From G965229605 sp965229605 (GTDB lineage Bacteria > Pseudomonadota > Alphaproteobacteria > CBDDJK01), in the NCBI GenBank assembly GCA_965229605.1, contig OZ245892.1:2418001-2482000 (forward strand): a stretch of DNA of 64,000 nt, given 5' to 3'. The notes beneath the pieces were generated by a model that was not told where the DNA came from, ran no database searches, and saw nothing but the letters and a program-made list of their open reading frames with translations. Shown here piece after piece: positions 26,453 to 35,187 of the stretch (positions are counted from its first letter, which is position 1; each line of letters opens with the position of its first letter). The position numbers and the translations under genes were made by a program.

Positions 26453-27628
26453 CTAACTGGTGCGGTGGTAATATCGGATCACGGCATAAAGAGTGGCGGG
26501 CAAAATGCACAGAGCGGAGAGCAGCGCGCACCACATAAAGCCCTGTGCTTCGAACAGGGGTTTGTAAGCGATTGTCCCTGCAAACGTCGAGGCATAGGTG
26601 ACCGCACTGTAAAGTCCAAGAATTGTGGCGCGTTGGGTGGGTTGGAGTGCTGTGAGGGCTCCGACGACCAGGTTTAGTCCGAGGTGGTTTGCCGCCCCCC
26701 ATAGAGCGCAGAGCACGATCACGCTGGCAGCGGTTTCAGAGACAATCGCAAGACCGGTGTAAGCAAGTGTGAGGGTCAGGAAGATAAAGGGGGCGGTTTT
26801 GGCCTCCCCGTATTGATCGATCAAGTGGTCAAGCGGCGTCACCGCGCCAAACCCGATTCCGTATGACAGTGCGGCGAGTCCGGCTATGGTTGTTGACACG
26901 CCGAGTTGCTCGGTCAGGTGGGTGCCGAGGAAGGCATAGGCCCCATAGAAGGCGACCATATAGGCGGACACCATGAGCAGGAGTGGTGGCAGGCCTGCGA
27001 TACGCAAGGCTTTAAGCGGAGACGACGAGACTTCATCTGTCTTGAGAAGCGTCGGTTTTGCGCGCCCTGACCTGGCTAAAAGCGTGGCCAGCAGAGCCGC
27101 CACCAGGGCAAGAAGGAAGAACACCGCCCGCCAGCTGGTCCAGTCTGACAGCATTGATGAAAAGGTCACACCCAATACGAGGCTCAGGGTCCAGCCGGTT
27201 AACACCTTGCCAAGTGTTTCGCTTTCGCGTCCTTTTTCAGCAATTTCTGCGGAAAGTCCGTAGATTGAGGGCAGGGCAACACCTGCGGCAAGTCCGGCGG
27301 CTCCTTGTGCGGCAACAAGCACCCAAGCCAGCGGGGCCACCGCACTGATACACAGCGATATTGCCAGCGCGAGCAAGGCCCAGAGCAGGGAGCGGCCCAA
27401 TCCAATTTGATCTGCCTTTGGCGCCAGCACCAAGGCACTCAGGGCCGTCCCGGCACCATAGGCTGCGGCCGCCAGCATGACATCGGTTGCGCTTGTGCCC
27501 GCAAAAGACCCCGCCACATCAGCCGCTATCGGACTCAGGACCAGTGAATTGGCCCCGACCACCCCGATGGAGGACAGCAGCAAAAGAATAATCGCCCGTT
27601 GTTCACCCGCCCGCATAAACCCACCCAT
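26453..27628 (-). CDS. MFS family transporter
   Basis: 391 residues with about 12 hydrophobic segments. Residues near 60-75 (ALVLAPKADQIGLGRSLLWALL) carry the MFS motif A-like G/A-x-x-D-x-x-G-R. The N-terminal SIGVVGANSLVLSPIAADVAGSF matches DHA1-type drug/metabolite exporters such as arabinose- or bicyclomycin-type efflux proteins. Substrate unknown. A second ATG four codons in could be the start. No partner gene or regulator is adjacent. Confidence 0.85.
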   Translation of the reverse strand: MGGFMRAGEQRAIILLLLSSIGVVGANSLVLSPIAADVAGSFAGTSATDVMLAAAAYGAGTALSALVLAPKADQIGLGRSLLWALLALAISLCISAVAPLAWVLVAAQGAAGLAAGVALPSIYGLSAEIAEKGRESETLGKVLTGWTLSLVLGVTFSSMLSDWTSWRAVFFLLALVAALLATLLARSGRAKPTLLKTDEVSSSPLKALRIAGLPPLLLMVSAYMVAFYGAYAFLGTHLTEQLGVSTTIAGLAALSYGIGFGAVTPLDHLIDQYGEAKTAPFIFLTLTLAYTGLAIVSETAASVIVLCALWGAANHLGLNLVVGALTALQPTQRATILGLYSAVTYASTFAGTIAYKPLFEAQGFMWCALLSALCILPATLYAVIRYYHRTS

Positions 27629-27841
27629 TTTCCATAAATCCGTTTATCAAGAATAGCTCAACCCCAAACCCGCCTATCCTGTAGCTGACCCCTGTATTTG
27701 TTGCAATATAATGGTGCGTATGTTCAGAGATGAGTGATTATCCCAATCTATTTAGAAAAAAGTTGCCATATAGAAAAAATTTAGCCATTTTGCAGATCGC
27801 TTCGGTCTAATAACATTAACGTCAAAGGTTTAGGAGGATCA

Positions 27842-28951
27842 ATGTTTAAGCTGAATCAAGCAACCAACAGAATAGCCAAACTTGAAAAGAGGAGTTTCTC
27901 GGAATTAAACCTCCGCGAGCGCGATAATTTGCAAGAATGGCTAGCCAATTTGCCAGATGCGCTTGGCGAAGAATTGCTCATTATCCAAAAGGAATTTGAT
28001 GGTTTTGATGAAACACGTGAACGCCTTGATCTGTTAGCTCTGGATAAGGAAGGCACGCTTGTGGTCATTGAAAACAAACTGGATGACACGGGTCGCGATG
28101 TCGTCTGGCAAGCTCTTAAATATGTGGCTTATTGTTCCAGTCTTTCCAAATCACAAATAATCTCGATATTTCAAGATTACCTGAATCGTTTTCAAAAAGG
28201 CGGTGATGCAAGCCAGATTATTTGTGACTTTCTGAATGTTCCCGAGATTGATGAAGTCGTGCTCAACAGTGGCACAAACCAGCGTTTTATCCTGGTTGCG
28301 GCAAACTTTAGGAAAGAGGTCACAGCGACCGTTTTATGGCTTCTGGAAAATGGCCTGCGCGGGCAATGTTTCAAAGTCATTCCATATGCATTAGATCAAG
28401 AGCTTCTGCTAGACATTAACCAGATTATTCCAACCCCGGAAGCGCAAGAATATATGATTGGTATTTCTTCGAAGGGGTCGGAAGAAAAGAAATCACAAGG
28501 TGTTCAAAGACACAGCCACAAACTGAGGCTAGAATTCTGGAAAATTGCGTTAGAAGAACTGTCTCGCTGCGGAATAACGACCTTCCAAAATATAAGCCCG
28601 GGGCATGATCAATGGCTTAATGCAGGCTCTGGCTTAACATTATGTGTCTATTCTCTGATATTTTTAAAATCAGAGATAAGAGTTGAGTTCAATATGAGTC
28701 GATCAAACCAAGAGGAAAACAAAAAAGTTTTTGACTTTCTGTTCGCGAAAAAAGAGCAAATCGAGAATGATTTTGGCCACGAAATAACATGGGACCGCCT
28801 TGATCTAAAGAAGTCAAGTCGCCTGAAATATGCCAAGAAGATTGACGGGTATGATGAGGCAAATTGGCCTGAAATGGTCGCCTGGTTGGCCGAACATTTG
28901 ATCAAGCTGGAAAAGGCAATCGCCCCGCAGATTAAAGGCTACAAATTTTAA
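27842..28951 (+). CDS. DUF4268-type protein with PD-(D/E)XK nuclease-like N-terminal domain
   Basis: 369 residues. The N-terminal half has LLALDKEGTLVVIENKLDDTGRDVVWQALKYVAYCSSLS, matching an E-x-K nuclease core followed by a Q-x-x-x-Y helix as in NucS/RecB-like folds. The C-terminal half (RLEFWKIALEELSRCG ... FNMSRSNQEENKKVFDFLFAKKEQIE) matches the DUF4268 domain. AGGAGG sits seven nt before the ATG. Such proteins occur in accessory and restriction/defence-associated loci, but no partner methyltransferase is present. Function unproven. Confidence 0.75.
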   Translation: MFKLNQATNRIAKLEKRSFSELNLRERDNLQEWLANLPDALGEELLIIQKEFDGFDETRERLDLLALDKEGTLVVIENKLDDTGRDVVWQALKYVAYCSSLSKSQIISIFQDYLNRFQKGGDASQIICDFLNVPEIDEVVLNSGTNQRFILVAANFRKEVTATVLWLLENGLRGQCFKVIPYALDQELLLDINQIIPTPEAQEYMIGISSKGSEEKKSQGVQRHSHKLRLEFWKIALEELSRCGITTFQNISPGHDQWLNAGSGLTLCVYSLIFLKSEIRVEFNMSRSNQEENKKVFDFLFAKKEQIENDFGHEITWDRLDLKKSSRLKYAKKIDGYDEANWPEMVAWLAEHLIKLEKAIAPQIKGYKF

Positions 28952-28974
28952 GGGCCAAGCCAGTAAAAAAGACA

Positions 28975-29010
28975 GGCCAGTAAAAAGATACGACAGAGCC
29001 AATCTTTCCT
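28975..29010. repeat. Short relative of the AGCCAATC dispersed repeat
   Basis: AAAAAGATACGACAGAGCC followed by AATC matches the left part of the repeat at 20357-20380 with two substitutions. It lies directly after the DUF4268 gene, again at the edge of an accessory gene block. Confidence 0.5.
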
Positions 29011-29062
29011 TTCATTCATAGTATTGAGGACATGAAACAGGCGATCAACCCCGGGGGGGCTT

Positions 29063-29491
29063 ATGGCCGAATTTTCAACGGTTTCCGAAGAATTGCGGGA
29101 AGCATATCGGGCAACGCATTTTAATGTGGTGGAACCCAAACCGTTCACGCTGAGGATTGGCGAATTTAGCCCTGATCTCTTGGCATTGTATGATGCGCAT
29201 GATGTCTCGACTGCGGCGTTTTTGACGGCATGGAATCCGTTCAGCGTAGAAACAGCCCGGCACGACAATGAGGCAGCACAGAAACGCCTGCTGGAGCGAT
29301 TGGAAGAGATGCAGACAGTTGTTTTTTCGGGTATAGGCGAAGATGCTTCAGGTCAGTGGCCCGGAGAGCCCAGTATCTTGGCACTTGGGATTTCGCGAGA
29401 CCAGGCTATGCAGCTCGGCAATGAATTTCAGCAAAATGCTATCGTCTGGATTGGGGCGGACTGCGTGCCGGGGCTCGTTTTCTTGCGGTAG
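29063..29491 (+). CDS. DUF3293 domain protein
   Basis: 142 residues, soluble. AFLTAWNPFSVETARHDNEAAQKRLLERL and GEDASGQWPGEPSILALGISRDQA match the small conserved DUF3293 family; its biochemical function is not known. The ATG follows a G-rich stretch. Neighbours are unrelated accessory genes, with the ADP-ribosylglycohydrolase 48 nt downstream. Confidence 0.75.
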   Translation: MAEFSTVSEELREAYRATHFNVVEPKPFTLRIGEFSPDLLALYDAHDVSTAAFLTAWNPFSVETARHDNEAAQKRLLERLEEMQTVVFSGIGEDASGQWPGEPSILALGISRDQAMQLGNEFQQNAIVWIGADCVPGLVFLR

Positions 29492-29539
29492 TTCCACAGG
29501 GGGTCCAACAAAAGGGAGTCCGACAAAAAAGGGAAGAAT

Positions 29540-30313
29540 ATGCTTGGGGCGATAGCCGGAGATATAATCGGCTCAGTTTATGAAAAAGCCAATATAAAAT
29601 CGAAACAGTTCGATTTGTTCACTGAAGGTTGTCGCTTCACAGACGATACAGTCTGCACCATGGCCGTGGCTTCATGCCTTTTGGAGTCTGGTGAATTCTC
29701 GGATTTTCTGGGAGATTTTGCCTGTAGATATAAATCTCGCGGATTTGGCAAGATGTTTATTGACTGGGCCCATGCGTGGGAGCGCAAGCCCTATAACAGT
29801 TTGGGAAACGGTGCCGCCATGCGGGTTAGCCCCGTGGCATATTGGGAACAAAATGAAAACCAGATGCTCGCGCTCGCAAAAAACTCCGCAGAAGTTACAC
29901 ACAACCACCCGGAAGGCATAAAGGGGGCCCAAGCCACTGCGCTCGCAGTATTTCTAGCCAGAAAAGGGGCAAGTGCTACCGACATTCGTTCGGAAATTGA
30001 AAAGCGTTTTGGCTACGACTTGTCAAAAACCATAGACGACATTCGGCCTGCGTATCGCACCGATGTCTCCGCTGCAGGTTCAGTCCCCCAGGCTATAACA
30101 TGCGCTTTAGAAGCCTCTGATTATGAAGATGCCATCAGAAACGCTGTATCCATTGGCGGGGATAGCGATACCATCGCCTGTATCGCAGGCAGTATAGCCG
30201 AGGCTCTGTATGGCCTGCCTGATGATATTGCAGACACGGCACGCAGCTATCTCAATGATGAATTTCTTGAAATACTAAACCAGTTTGAAAAAACAACCCG
30301 CCCCCGGATTTGA
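29540..30313 (+). CDS. ADP-ribosylglycohydrolase family protein
   Basis: 257 residues. The N-terminus LGAIAGDIIGSVYE, the metal-binding FTDDTVCTMAVA near residue 32, and GGDSDTIACIAGSIAEALYG near 215 are the conserved Asp-rich motifs of the DraG/ARH family, which uses two Mg or Mn ions to remove ADP-ribose. Also NGAAMRVSPVAYW. The substrate (protein, nucleic acid or free ADP-ribosyl compounds) cannot be told; no DraT partner or nitrogenase gene is nearby. GGGAAG precedes the ATG. Confidence 0.9.
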   Translation: MLGAIAGDIIGSVYEKANIKSKQFDLFTEGCRFTDDTVCTMAVASCLLESGEFSDFLGDFACRYKSRGFGKMFIDWAHAWERKPYNSLGNGAAMRVSPVAYWEQNENQMLALAKNSAEVTHNHPEGIKGAQATALAVFLARKGASATDIRSEIEKRFGYDLSKTIDDIRPAYRTDVSAAGSVPQAITCALEASDYEDAIRNAVSIGGDSDTIACIAGSIAEALYGLPDDIADTARSYLNDEFLEILNQFEKTTRPRI

Positions 30314-30396
30314 TCTTCCAACTGGCTTGCATTTCAACATTTCTCGTCACAAGCAATCCATGCTAAGCTTCCCAACAAAATGATGGGAATGATCTG

Positions 30397-31050
30397 ATGG
30401 AAATCAGTTACATACGATATGCGGGGACGGGTGAGCCTTTATATATTGACGGGGAGGTTGCGCTGGTCGGAAACAGTGATCTTCTGCTGAAGACTGAATA
30501 TGGCAAAGAGATTGATGCGCATAAGCATATATTCAGATTTAATCTGCCTCTCATCGGGGGTGATTTAAGCAAGCATGTTGGGCAGAGATATGATTATTTT
30601 TTGCTCAGTGGGGCCGTCGTACATGGGCTGCGCAAAATGGAAATTGAAAAGCGTCAACGCTTTAAAAAAATCTGCAAAGCGGGCAAAATTATATGCTATC
30701 CGAACCTGGCCTTCAGAATAACTGGCGCACAACACCCCGTCTGTGAAATGAATATTTCTCCATCCAGGATCAACAAGATTTTGACCAGAAGAACCGGGTC
30801 TGAAACCTTGCTGTTTAACGATCACACATCTCCGCGCAATGGCATAAAGCTGATTGCCTGTTTGATTGATGCGGGCATAAAGCCGGTTTTATTCGGCTTT
30901 GATATCTGTGATCGAAGCCATAACGTGCATTATTTTGATGATGAAAAACAGAATGAAACCCCGCAGAACGAATTTGGTCACCGACCTTCTGTTGAATACA
31001 AGTTGCTGAGCGAACTTGCCGAACGCGACCTGATTACATTGAACACCTGA
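30397..31050 (+). CDS. GT29 (sialyltransferase)-like glycosyltransferase
   Basis: 217 residues. ALVGNSDLLLKTEYGKEIDAHKHIFRFNLPLIGGDLSKHVGQRYDYF corresponds to sialylmotif L of GT29 enzymes (GNS...G..ID.h..v.RfN....G....vG). The later GIKPVLFGFDICDRSHNVHYF and GHRPSVEYKLLSEL resemble the S/VS region with a His before a Tyr and a Glu near the end. GT29 is mostly eukaryotic but scattered marine bacteria carry short soluble relatives. Here there is no membrane anchor. It would transfer a sialic-acid-like sugar in envelope polysaccharide synthesis; no sialic acid biosynthesis genes are adjacent. Confidence 0.7.
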   Translation: MEISYIRYAGTGEPLYIDGEVALVGNSDLLLKTEYGKEIDAHKHIFRFNLPLIGGDLSKHVGQRYDYFLLSGAVVHGLRKMEIEKRQRFKKICKAGKIICYPNLAFRITGAQHPVCEMNISPSRINKILTRRTGSETLLFNDHTSPRNGIKLIACLIDAGIKPVLFGFDICDRSHNVHYFDDEKQNETPQNEFGHRPSVEYKLLSELAERDLITLNT

Positions 31051-31094
31051 ACTTGTGGCTATTCACCAAAATCACAAACTATAGCCATCTCAAA

Positions 31095-31703
31095 TCATTG
31101 ATTGGCGCAAATCATGGACTTTTGCTTGAGGTCACCGCCGCGCCACATATACATCGTGATCAACGGTTCTGCTTGCGTTTGCATGGCATGTGGAATCCAG
31201 CTTTCATGATGGATGATCTCTAAAGGTTGGCGCGCGGCCCAGGCCTTGTCTCCCATCTTCCAAAGGGCGGTTCCTGAAAGAACCACATAAATCTCTTCCG
31301 CCTGATGGGCATGCAGCGGATATTTCGTATTCGGCCCCAAAAATAAAATACCACAAGCCGTGCTTTGGCTGGGGATGGGGCCTCTTGGACCTGCAAATTC
31401 ACTCCAGCCGTATGATTTCAGAAAATCTGCGCCGAAGTCCTCCGCGCTATAGGTCTGTCCCCAAAAGAGTGAGCCCCGAAATTTGAATAAATGTTCAAGC
31501 AGCGCGCGGCTGGCCGGGGGACTTGATCGAACAGCCGCGTCAAAATGCGCCAGGACAGGCAGCGTCCTGGGCGGGCAATCGCGTATTTCTCCAATAGATT
31601 CTGGAAGACCCGCCGCAAATATATCAAGGGTCGAATGACCTAAATAACCCCGAAACTCTGACAAGAGAACCCATAGCTCATCCAGATAATCTTGACTTTT
31701 CAT
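31095..31703 (-). CDS. Dimethylsulfoniopropionate lyase family cupin (DddQ/DddK-like)
   Basis: 202 residues from the ATG at 31701-31703, preceded by GGAA; a TTG four codons upstream also opens the frame. The C-terminal cupin has LHAHQAEEIYVVLSGTALW and PHAMQTQAEPLITMYMWRGGDL. With this start the probable metal ligands and catalytic Tyr are His131, His133, Glu137, Tyr139 and His172, the pattern of the DMSP-lyase family that cleaves DMSP to DMS and acrylate. The N-terminal helices are also typical. This fits a marine heterotroph. No acrylate-processing genes are adjacent, so function could be a related metal-cupin reaction. Confidence 0.75.
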   Translation of the reverse strand: MKSQDYLDELWVLLSEFRGYLGHSTLDIFAAGLPESIGEIRDCPPRTLPVLAHFDAAVRSSPPASRALLEHLFKFRGSLFWGQTYSAEDFGADFLKSYGWSEFAGPRGPIPSQSTACGILFLGPNTKYPLHAHQAEEIYVVLSGTALWKMGDKAWAARQPLEIIHHESWIPHAMQTQAEPLITMYMWRGGDLKQKSMICANQ

Positions 31704-31812
31704 CGCTGATTCCAACTAAAGCTGCTGAAAATTCCCTGTGGCATTATACAGTGGCATTATACAAAAGATGGAACCGGAGAAAAGATCAAACCGGAGGATG
31801 CCCGAGCCATCA

Positions 31813-33270
31813 TCAGGTGCCGCAGAATGTCTGATAGACCTGTTCGCCGGGTTCGGGTGGGGTTTGATAGGGTTTCAGATGCTCTTCATCGCTATAGGGA
31901 TTTTGAAGCACCACCAAAAGCTCCTTGAACGGGGCAAAATCGCCCGTATGTGCAGCCTCCAGAGCCTGTTCGACCTTGTGATTGCGCGGGATCACCACCG
32001 GATTGCTGCTTTTCATCAGATAGGACACCGATGTCGAAGAAGGCCCATTTTCCTGACGCCGAGCCTGCCAACGCTGCCACCAGTCGCCAAAAACCTTGTC
32101 CTTGTAAGGCCCGTTATCTGGTTGCTCTATTTTCATCAGATCACGAAAGCTGTTGGTGTAATCGGCGTTATTTTTATACATCCAGTCAAGCAGGTCGGAT
32201 ATAAGCTGCGCATCTCCGGCCTTGACCTCGAACAGGCCAAGTTTTGCACACATCATCGCTAAAAATTTCTGCTGATAGAGGTCAGGGAATTGGCCAAGTG
32301 TTTCCTCGGCCAAGGAGACCGCTTTGTCTATATCCTCATCAATCAGAGGCAGCAGGGTATCTGCCAGTCTGGCCAGGTTCCACTGGGCTATGCGGGGCTG
32401 GTTTGCATAGGCATAGCGGCCCCTACGGTCGATTGAGCTAAAGACCGTGCCGGGGTCATAGCGATCCATAAAAGCGCAGGGTCCATAGTCAATGGTCTCG
32501 CCGGACAAGGTCATATTGTCGGTATTCATCACGCCATGGATAAAGCCAACCCGCATCCAGTGGACAATCAGGTCGACTTGTCGCTCCATGACGGCTGCCA
32601 GCAAGGACAGAGCCTTGTTTTTGCTGTCTTTAAACTCAGGATAATGGCGGTTTATTGTATAGTCCAGAAGGGCTTGCAGGGAATCTTTATCCTGGCGAGT
32701 GGCGGCAAATTCAAAAGTCCCAACCCGTATATGCGAACTGGCCACCCGGGTCAGGATAGCTCCGGGCAAGACTTCCTCCCGCATGACCGGTTCCCCCGTT
32801 GTCACCACGGCAAGGCTGCGGGTTGTCGGAATGCCAAGATGATAAAGGGCTTCCGAGATAATATACTCGCGCAGCATCGGGCCAAGTGCGGCCTTGCCAT
32901 CGCCATTGCGGGAATAGGGCGTGCGCCCGGCTCCCTTGAACTGAATATCAAATCTTTTGCCAGCCGGGGTTACATGCTCTCCCCAAAGATGCGCACGGCC
33001 ATCGCCTAAAAGAGTGAAATGGCCGAACTGGTGACCGGCATAGGCCTGAGCAAAAAAGGTCGAGTTTTCAGGAAGCTGGTTACCAGAAAATAGATCTGCG
33101 CGCTCTTTTTCAGACAGGCCGGAAAAATCCAGGCCTATCGAAGCCGCCAGTGCCTCATTCACCATCACAATCGCCGGGTTTGCGGCTGGCTGCGGTTTGA
33201 GCTTGGTAAAAAACGGCGGCGGCAAAGCCGCTATATAGGTTGTGTCAAAATTAAACCCGCATGTTTTCAT
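31813..33270 (-). CDS. selO: Protein adenylyltransferase SelO (YdiU)
   Basis: 485 residues, normal for the family. FAQAYAGHQFGHFTLLGDGRAHLWGE, FDIQFKGAGRTPYSRNGDGKAALGPMLREYIISEA and GVMNTDNMTLSGETIDYGPCAFMD are diagnostic. SelO is a pseudokinase that AMPylates proteins with Mg-ATP in an inverted orientation and protects against oxidative stress. The C-terminal end TFCGT keeps the penultimate-region Cys that replaces selenocysteine in bacteria. Confidence 0.95.
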   Translation of the reverse strand: MKTCGFNFDTTYIAALPPPFFTKLKPQPAANPAIVMVNEALAASIGLDFSGLSEKERADLFSGNQLPENSTFFAQAYAGHQFGHFTLLGDGRAHLWGEHVTPAGKRFDIQFKGAGRTPYSRNGDGKAALGPMLREYIISEALYHLGIPTTRSLAVVTTGEPVMREEVLPGAILTRVASSHIRVGTFEFAATRQDKDSLQALLDYTINRHYPEFKDSKNKALSLLAAVMERQVDLIVHWMRVGFIHGVMNTDNMTLSGETIDYGPCAFMDRYDPGTVFSSIDRRGRYAYANQPRIAQWNLARLADTLLPLIDEDIDKAVSLAEETLGQFPDLYQQKFLAMMCAKLGLFEVKAGDAQLISDLLDWMYKNNADYTNSFRDLMKIEQPDNGPYKDKVFGDWWQRWQARRQENGPSSTSVSYLMKSSNPVVIPRNHKVEQALEAAHTGDFAPFKELLVVLQNPYSDEEHLKPYQTPPEPGEQVYQTFCGT

Positions 33271-33287
33271 TATTTTAATGTAGTAAT

Positions 33288-34280
33288 TTAATTATTTGTT
33301 CTTTTATGACAACTAAACCTTAAAGGTTCAATTTTCTCTATTTTATTACAGTAATCTGTATAAAATAATTTTGCAGATTCAAGTAAACTGGAATTAAGCC
33401 AAGGTTGATCCAAATGTTCGAAGATATCGTCTGCATCATCCACCATTGGTACCATAGCATCAATTTGCGGAAGCAACTGAAAAGTTATAGATTTGGATAT
33501 TTGGCATAATATTTTGTGGCAAGTTTCTAGCTTTCGTAATGTCACCTCTAACTCCTTATTAGGGATAGTTTCTCGTGAAATCTGGTCTGCAGCGTGAGCG
33601 ATCATTTTATCTGCAAAATGAGATATATCAGCGAATGCTTGTTTATTTAAATATTTGTCAATTTTAGAAAACACTCCCTGATTAATTTTATCTTTTCTAT
33701 TTCGATTTTCTGCTGTTATTCCAGCTAGCTGATCAAAATTTTCATGTAATTCTTCAGACTTATCACAGGCAAGTGGCCCGTTTTGTGGGACACAAGCAAC
33801 TTTCCCATCCTGAAAAATTTGCTCTTGTTCATAAAAGCGATAACGCGCAGATTCGTAATCATATGGCAGTCCATCAAATGCTACGTAATTCTCACGAGTT
33901 AAAAGATTTCTATGGGATTTAATATCAGAAACTAGTCTTTTAATTGAAATTGGTTGCCTATCATCTTTATTTTGCTTTTTTTCTATTAAGCGACGAATTG
34001 CCATGGTTTGTGTAGCTATATATCCATCATTGATGACATTATTTAAAAGGTAGTTATTAGCAGACAAATTTTTCATTTCTGCCTCTATAAAGAGACGCCT
34101 ACCTTCATTAATAAATTTAAATGCAGCATGATTGTGAAGCATGCGATCAATTTGATGCCAGATTGAAGAGACATCATCTTTGTAGAGCCAGTTTTCCCAT
34201 TCTTCCATTTTATTACGTAAATCCTGCAGGGAATCTTTATTTTCAACGTCACATTCTTCTATGGGGAATTTGTAGTTCAT
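33288..34280 (-). CDS. Uncharacterised helical protein, AT-rich gene
   Basis: 330 residues, predicted mostly helical, soluble and without signal peptide. The gene is visibly richer in A+T than its neighbours, which suggests acquisition by transfer. The pattern FINEGRRLFIEAEMKNLSANNYLL, followed by YIATQTMAIRRLIEKK, and QPISIKRLVSDIKSHRNLLTRENY resembles HEPN/AbiU2-like proteins; this is a weak, memory-based impression. It lies 17 nt downstream of selO's start region in the same direction and 22 nt after the next gene. No function is assigned. Confidence 0.6.
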   Translation of the reverse strand: MNYKFPIEECDVENKDSLQDLRNKMEEWENWLYKDDVSSIWHQIDRMLHNHAAFKFINEGRRLFIEAEMKNLSANNYLLNNVINDGYIATQTMAIRRLIEKKQNKDDRQPISIKRLVSDIKSHRNLLTRENYVAFDGLPYDYESARYRFYEQEQIFQDGKVACVPQNGPLACDKSEELHENFDQLAGITAENRNRKDKINQGVFSKIDKYLNKQAFADISHFADKMIAHAADQISRETIPNKELEVTLRKLETCHKILCQISKSITFQLLPQIDAMVPMVDDADDIFEHLDQPWLNSSLLESAKLFYTDYCNKIEKIEPLRFSCHKRTNN

Positions 34281-34302
34281 AGCTTAAAGTTTAAAATTAA
34301 GT

Positions 34303-34974
34303 TTAGCTCTTGTTTTTCAAAATGGTCTGGCAGGCCTGATAGCGTCTCTCCAGCGGAATTTTCGCATAATAATCAGAAACCTGATCTTTCAAAAGAATAG
34401 ACTTCCGGTGCCCTGTATTGGGGTCATCAATATAGCTGCTGATATATTTAGGCTGCGTCTGGTCTTCGTGCCAATGGATGTTGAAAGCGGAAAGCTTCGG
34501 AAAGAAGAACAGGGAGCGATAGGCTGGAATATGGGCATGAATCCACCAGGCAATAGAGGTCCAGTCCCCAGTTTTCGTGTAATAGGGCACATAGCGCGGG
34601 ATCACAATACAGGCCATCGCCCCCATATAGCCATTTTTATCGCGCTTGTCCCAGATATGCCCGGCGTAGCTGGTTTCGTTGCGGGCGCAGGCGGCTTGCA
34701 GGTCATTGCCAAGGCGATTGACGGTTTCACTGCGCAAGGCCGAGCGGATATGAATCCGCCCCCAGGCCGCCTGAATGGGTTCAAGCACGTTCTCGCAAAG
34801 TTGCCGCCCGGCCTTGACTGCCAGATCAACATCGGTGGGGATATTATTCAGACCCATCTCCGCCGCGATCTCGGAATAGATAAAATCACGGAGAAAAAAG
34901 CTCTCGGATAATTGTATGCGCATCAGCGCATTCAGCTTTTCAATTCTGGGTTTTGTCATTTGTATTGTTGCCAT
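34303..34974 (-). CDS. Uncharacterised protein, peptidase M15A-like N-terminal part
   Basis: 223 residues. SESFFLRDFIYSEIAAEMGLNNIP, then LCENVLEPIQAAWGRIHIRSALRSETVN resembles the substrate-binding half of peptidase M15A (D-Ala-D-Ala carboxypeptidase) proteins. The metal-binding H..G.A.D segment is not intact (YMGAMACIVIP instead), so catalysis is doubtful. The remainder contains HWHEDQTQPKYISSYIDDP. No signal peptide. Directly upstream of, and co-directional with, the AT-rich hypothetical gene; its relation to it is unknown. Confidence 0.6.
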   Translation of the reverse strand: MATIQMTKPRIEKLNALMRIQLSESFFLRDFIYSEIAAEMGLNNIPTDVDLAVKAGRQLCENVLEPIQAAWGRIHIRSALRSETVNRLGNDLQAACARNETSYAGHIWDKRDKNGYMGAMACIVIPRYVPYYTKTGDWTSIAWWIHAHIPAYRSLFFFPKLSAFNIHWHEDQTQPKYISSYIDDPNTGHRKSILLKDQVSDYYAKIPLERRYQACQTILKNKS

Positions 34975-35187
34975 TTTCCCCTTTAAAAGGGCCTTTCAAC
35001 AGCTGCTTCACCATGCGCAGAATAGCACGTAATCTTCATGGTTTCTTCATTTCATTTTAAAGAAAGCAGCTATATATGTTTAACCCTATTCAAACTTTTC
35101 ATGCCAGCCAACAGCGGTTTTGATCCACCCGTTAAACCTGATGCCTTGCGGGTTGATCTCACATAAAGATAAATGGGAAGACGTAAA

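Noticed and set aside
34970..34992. CCCCTTTAAAAGGG palindrome as a terminator
   Set aside because: It lies upstream of the start of the 34974 gene on the strand where a terminator would not be expected, with only a 5-6 bp stem.
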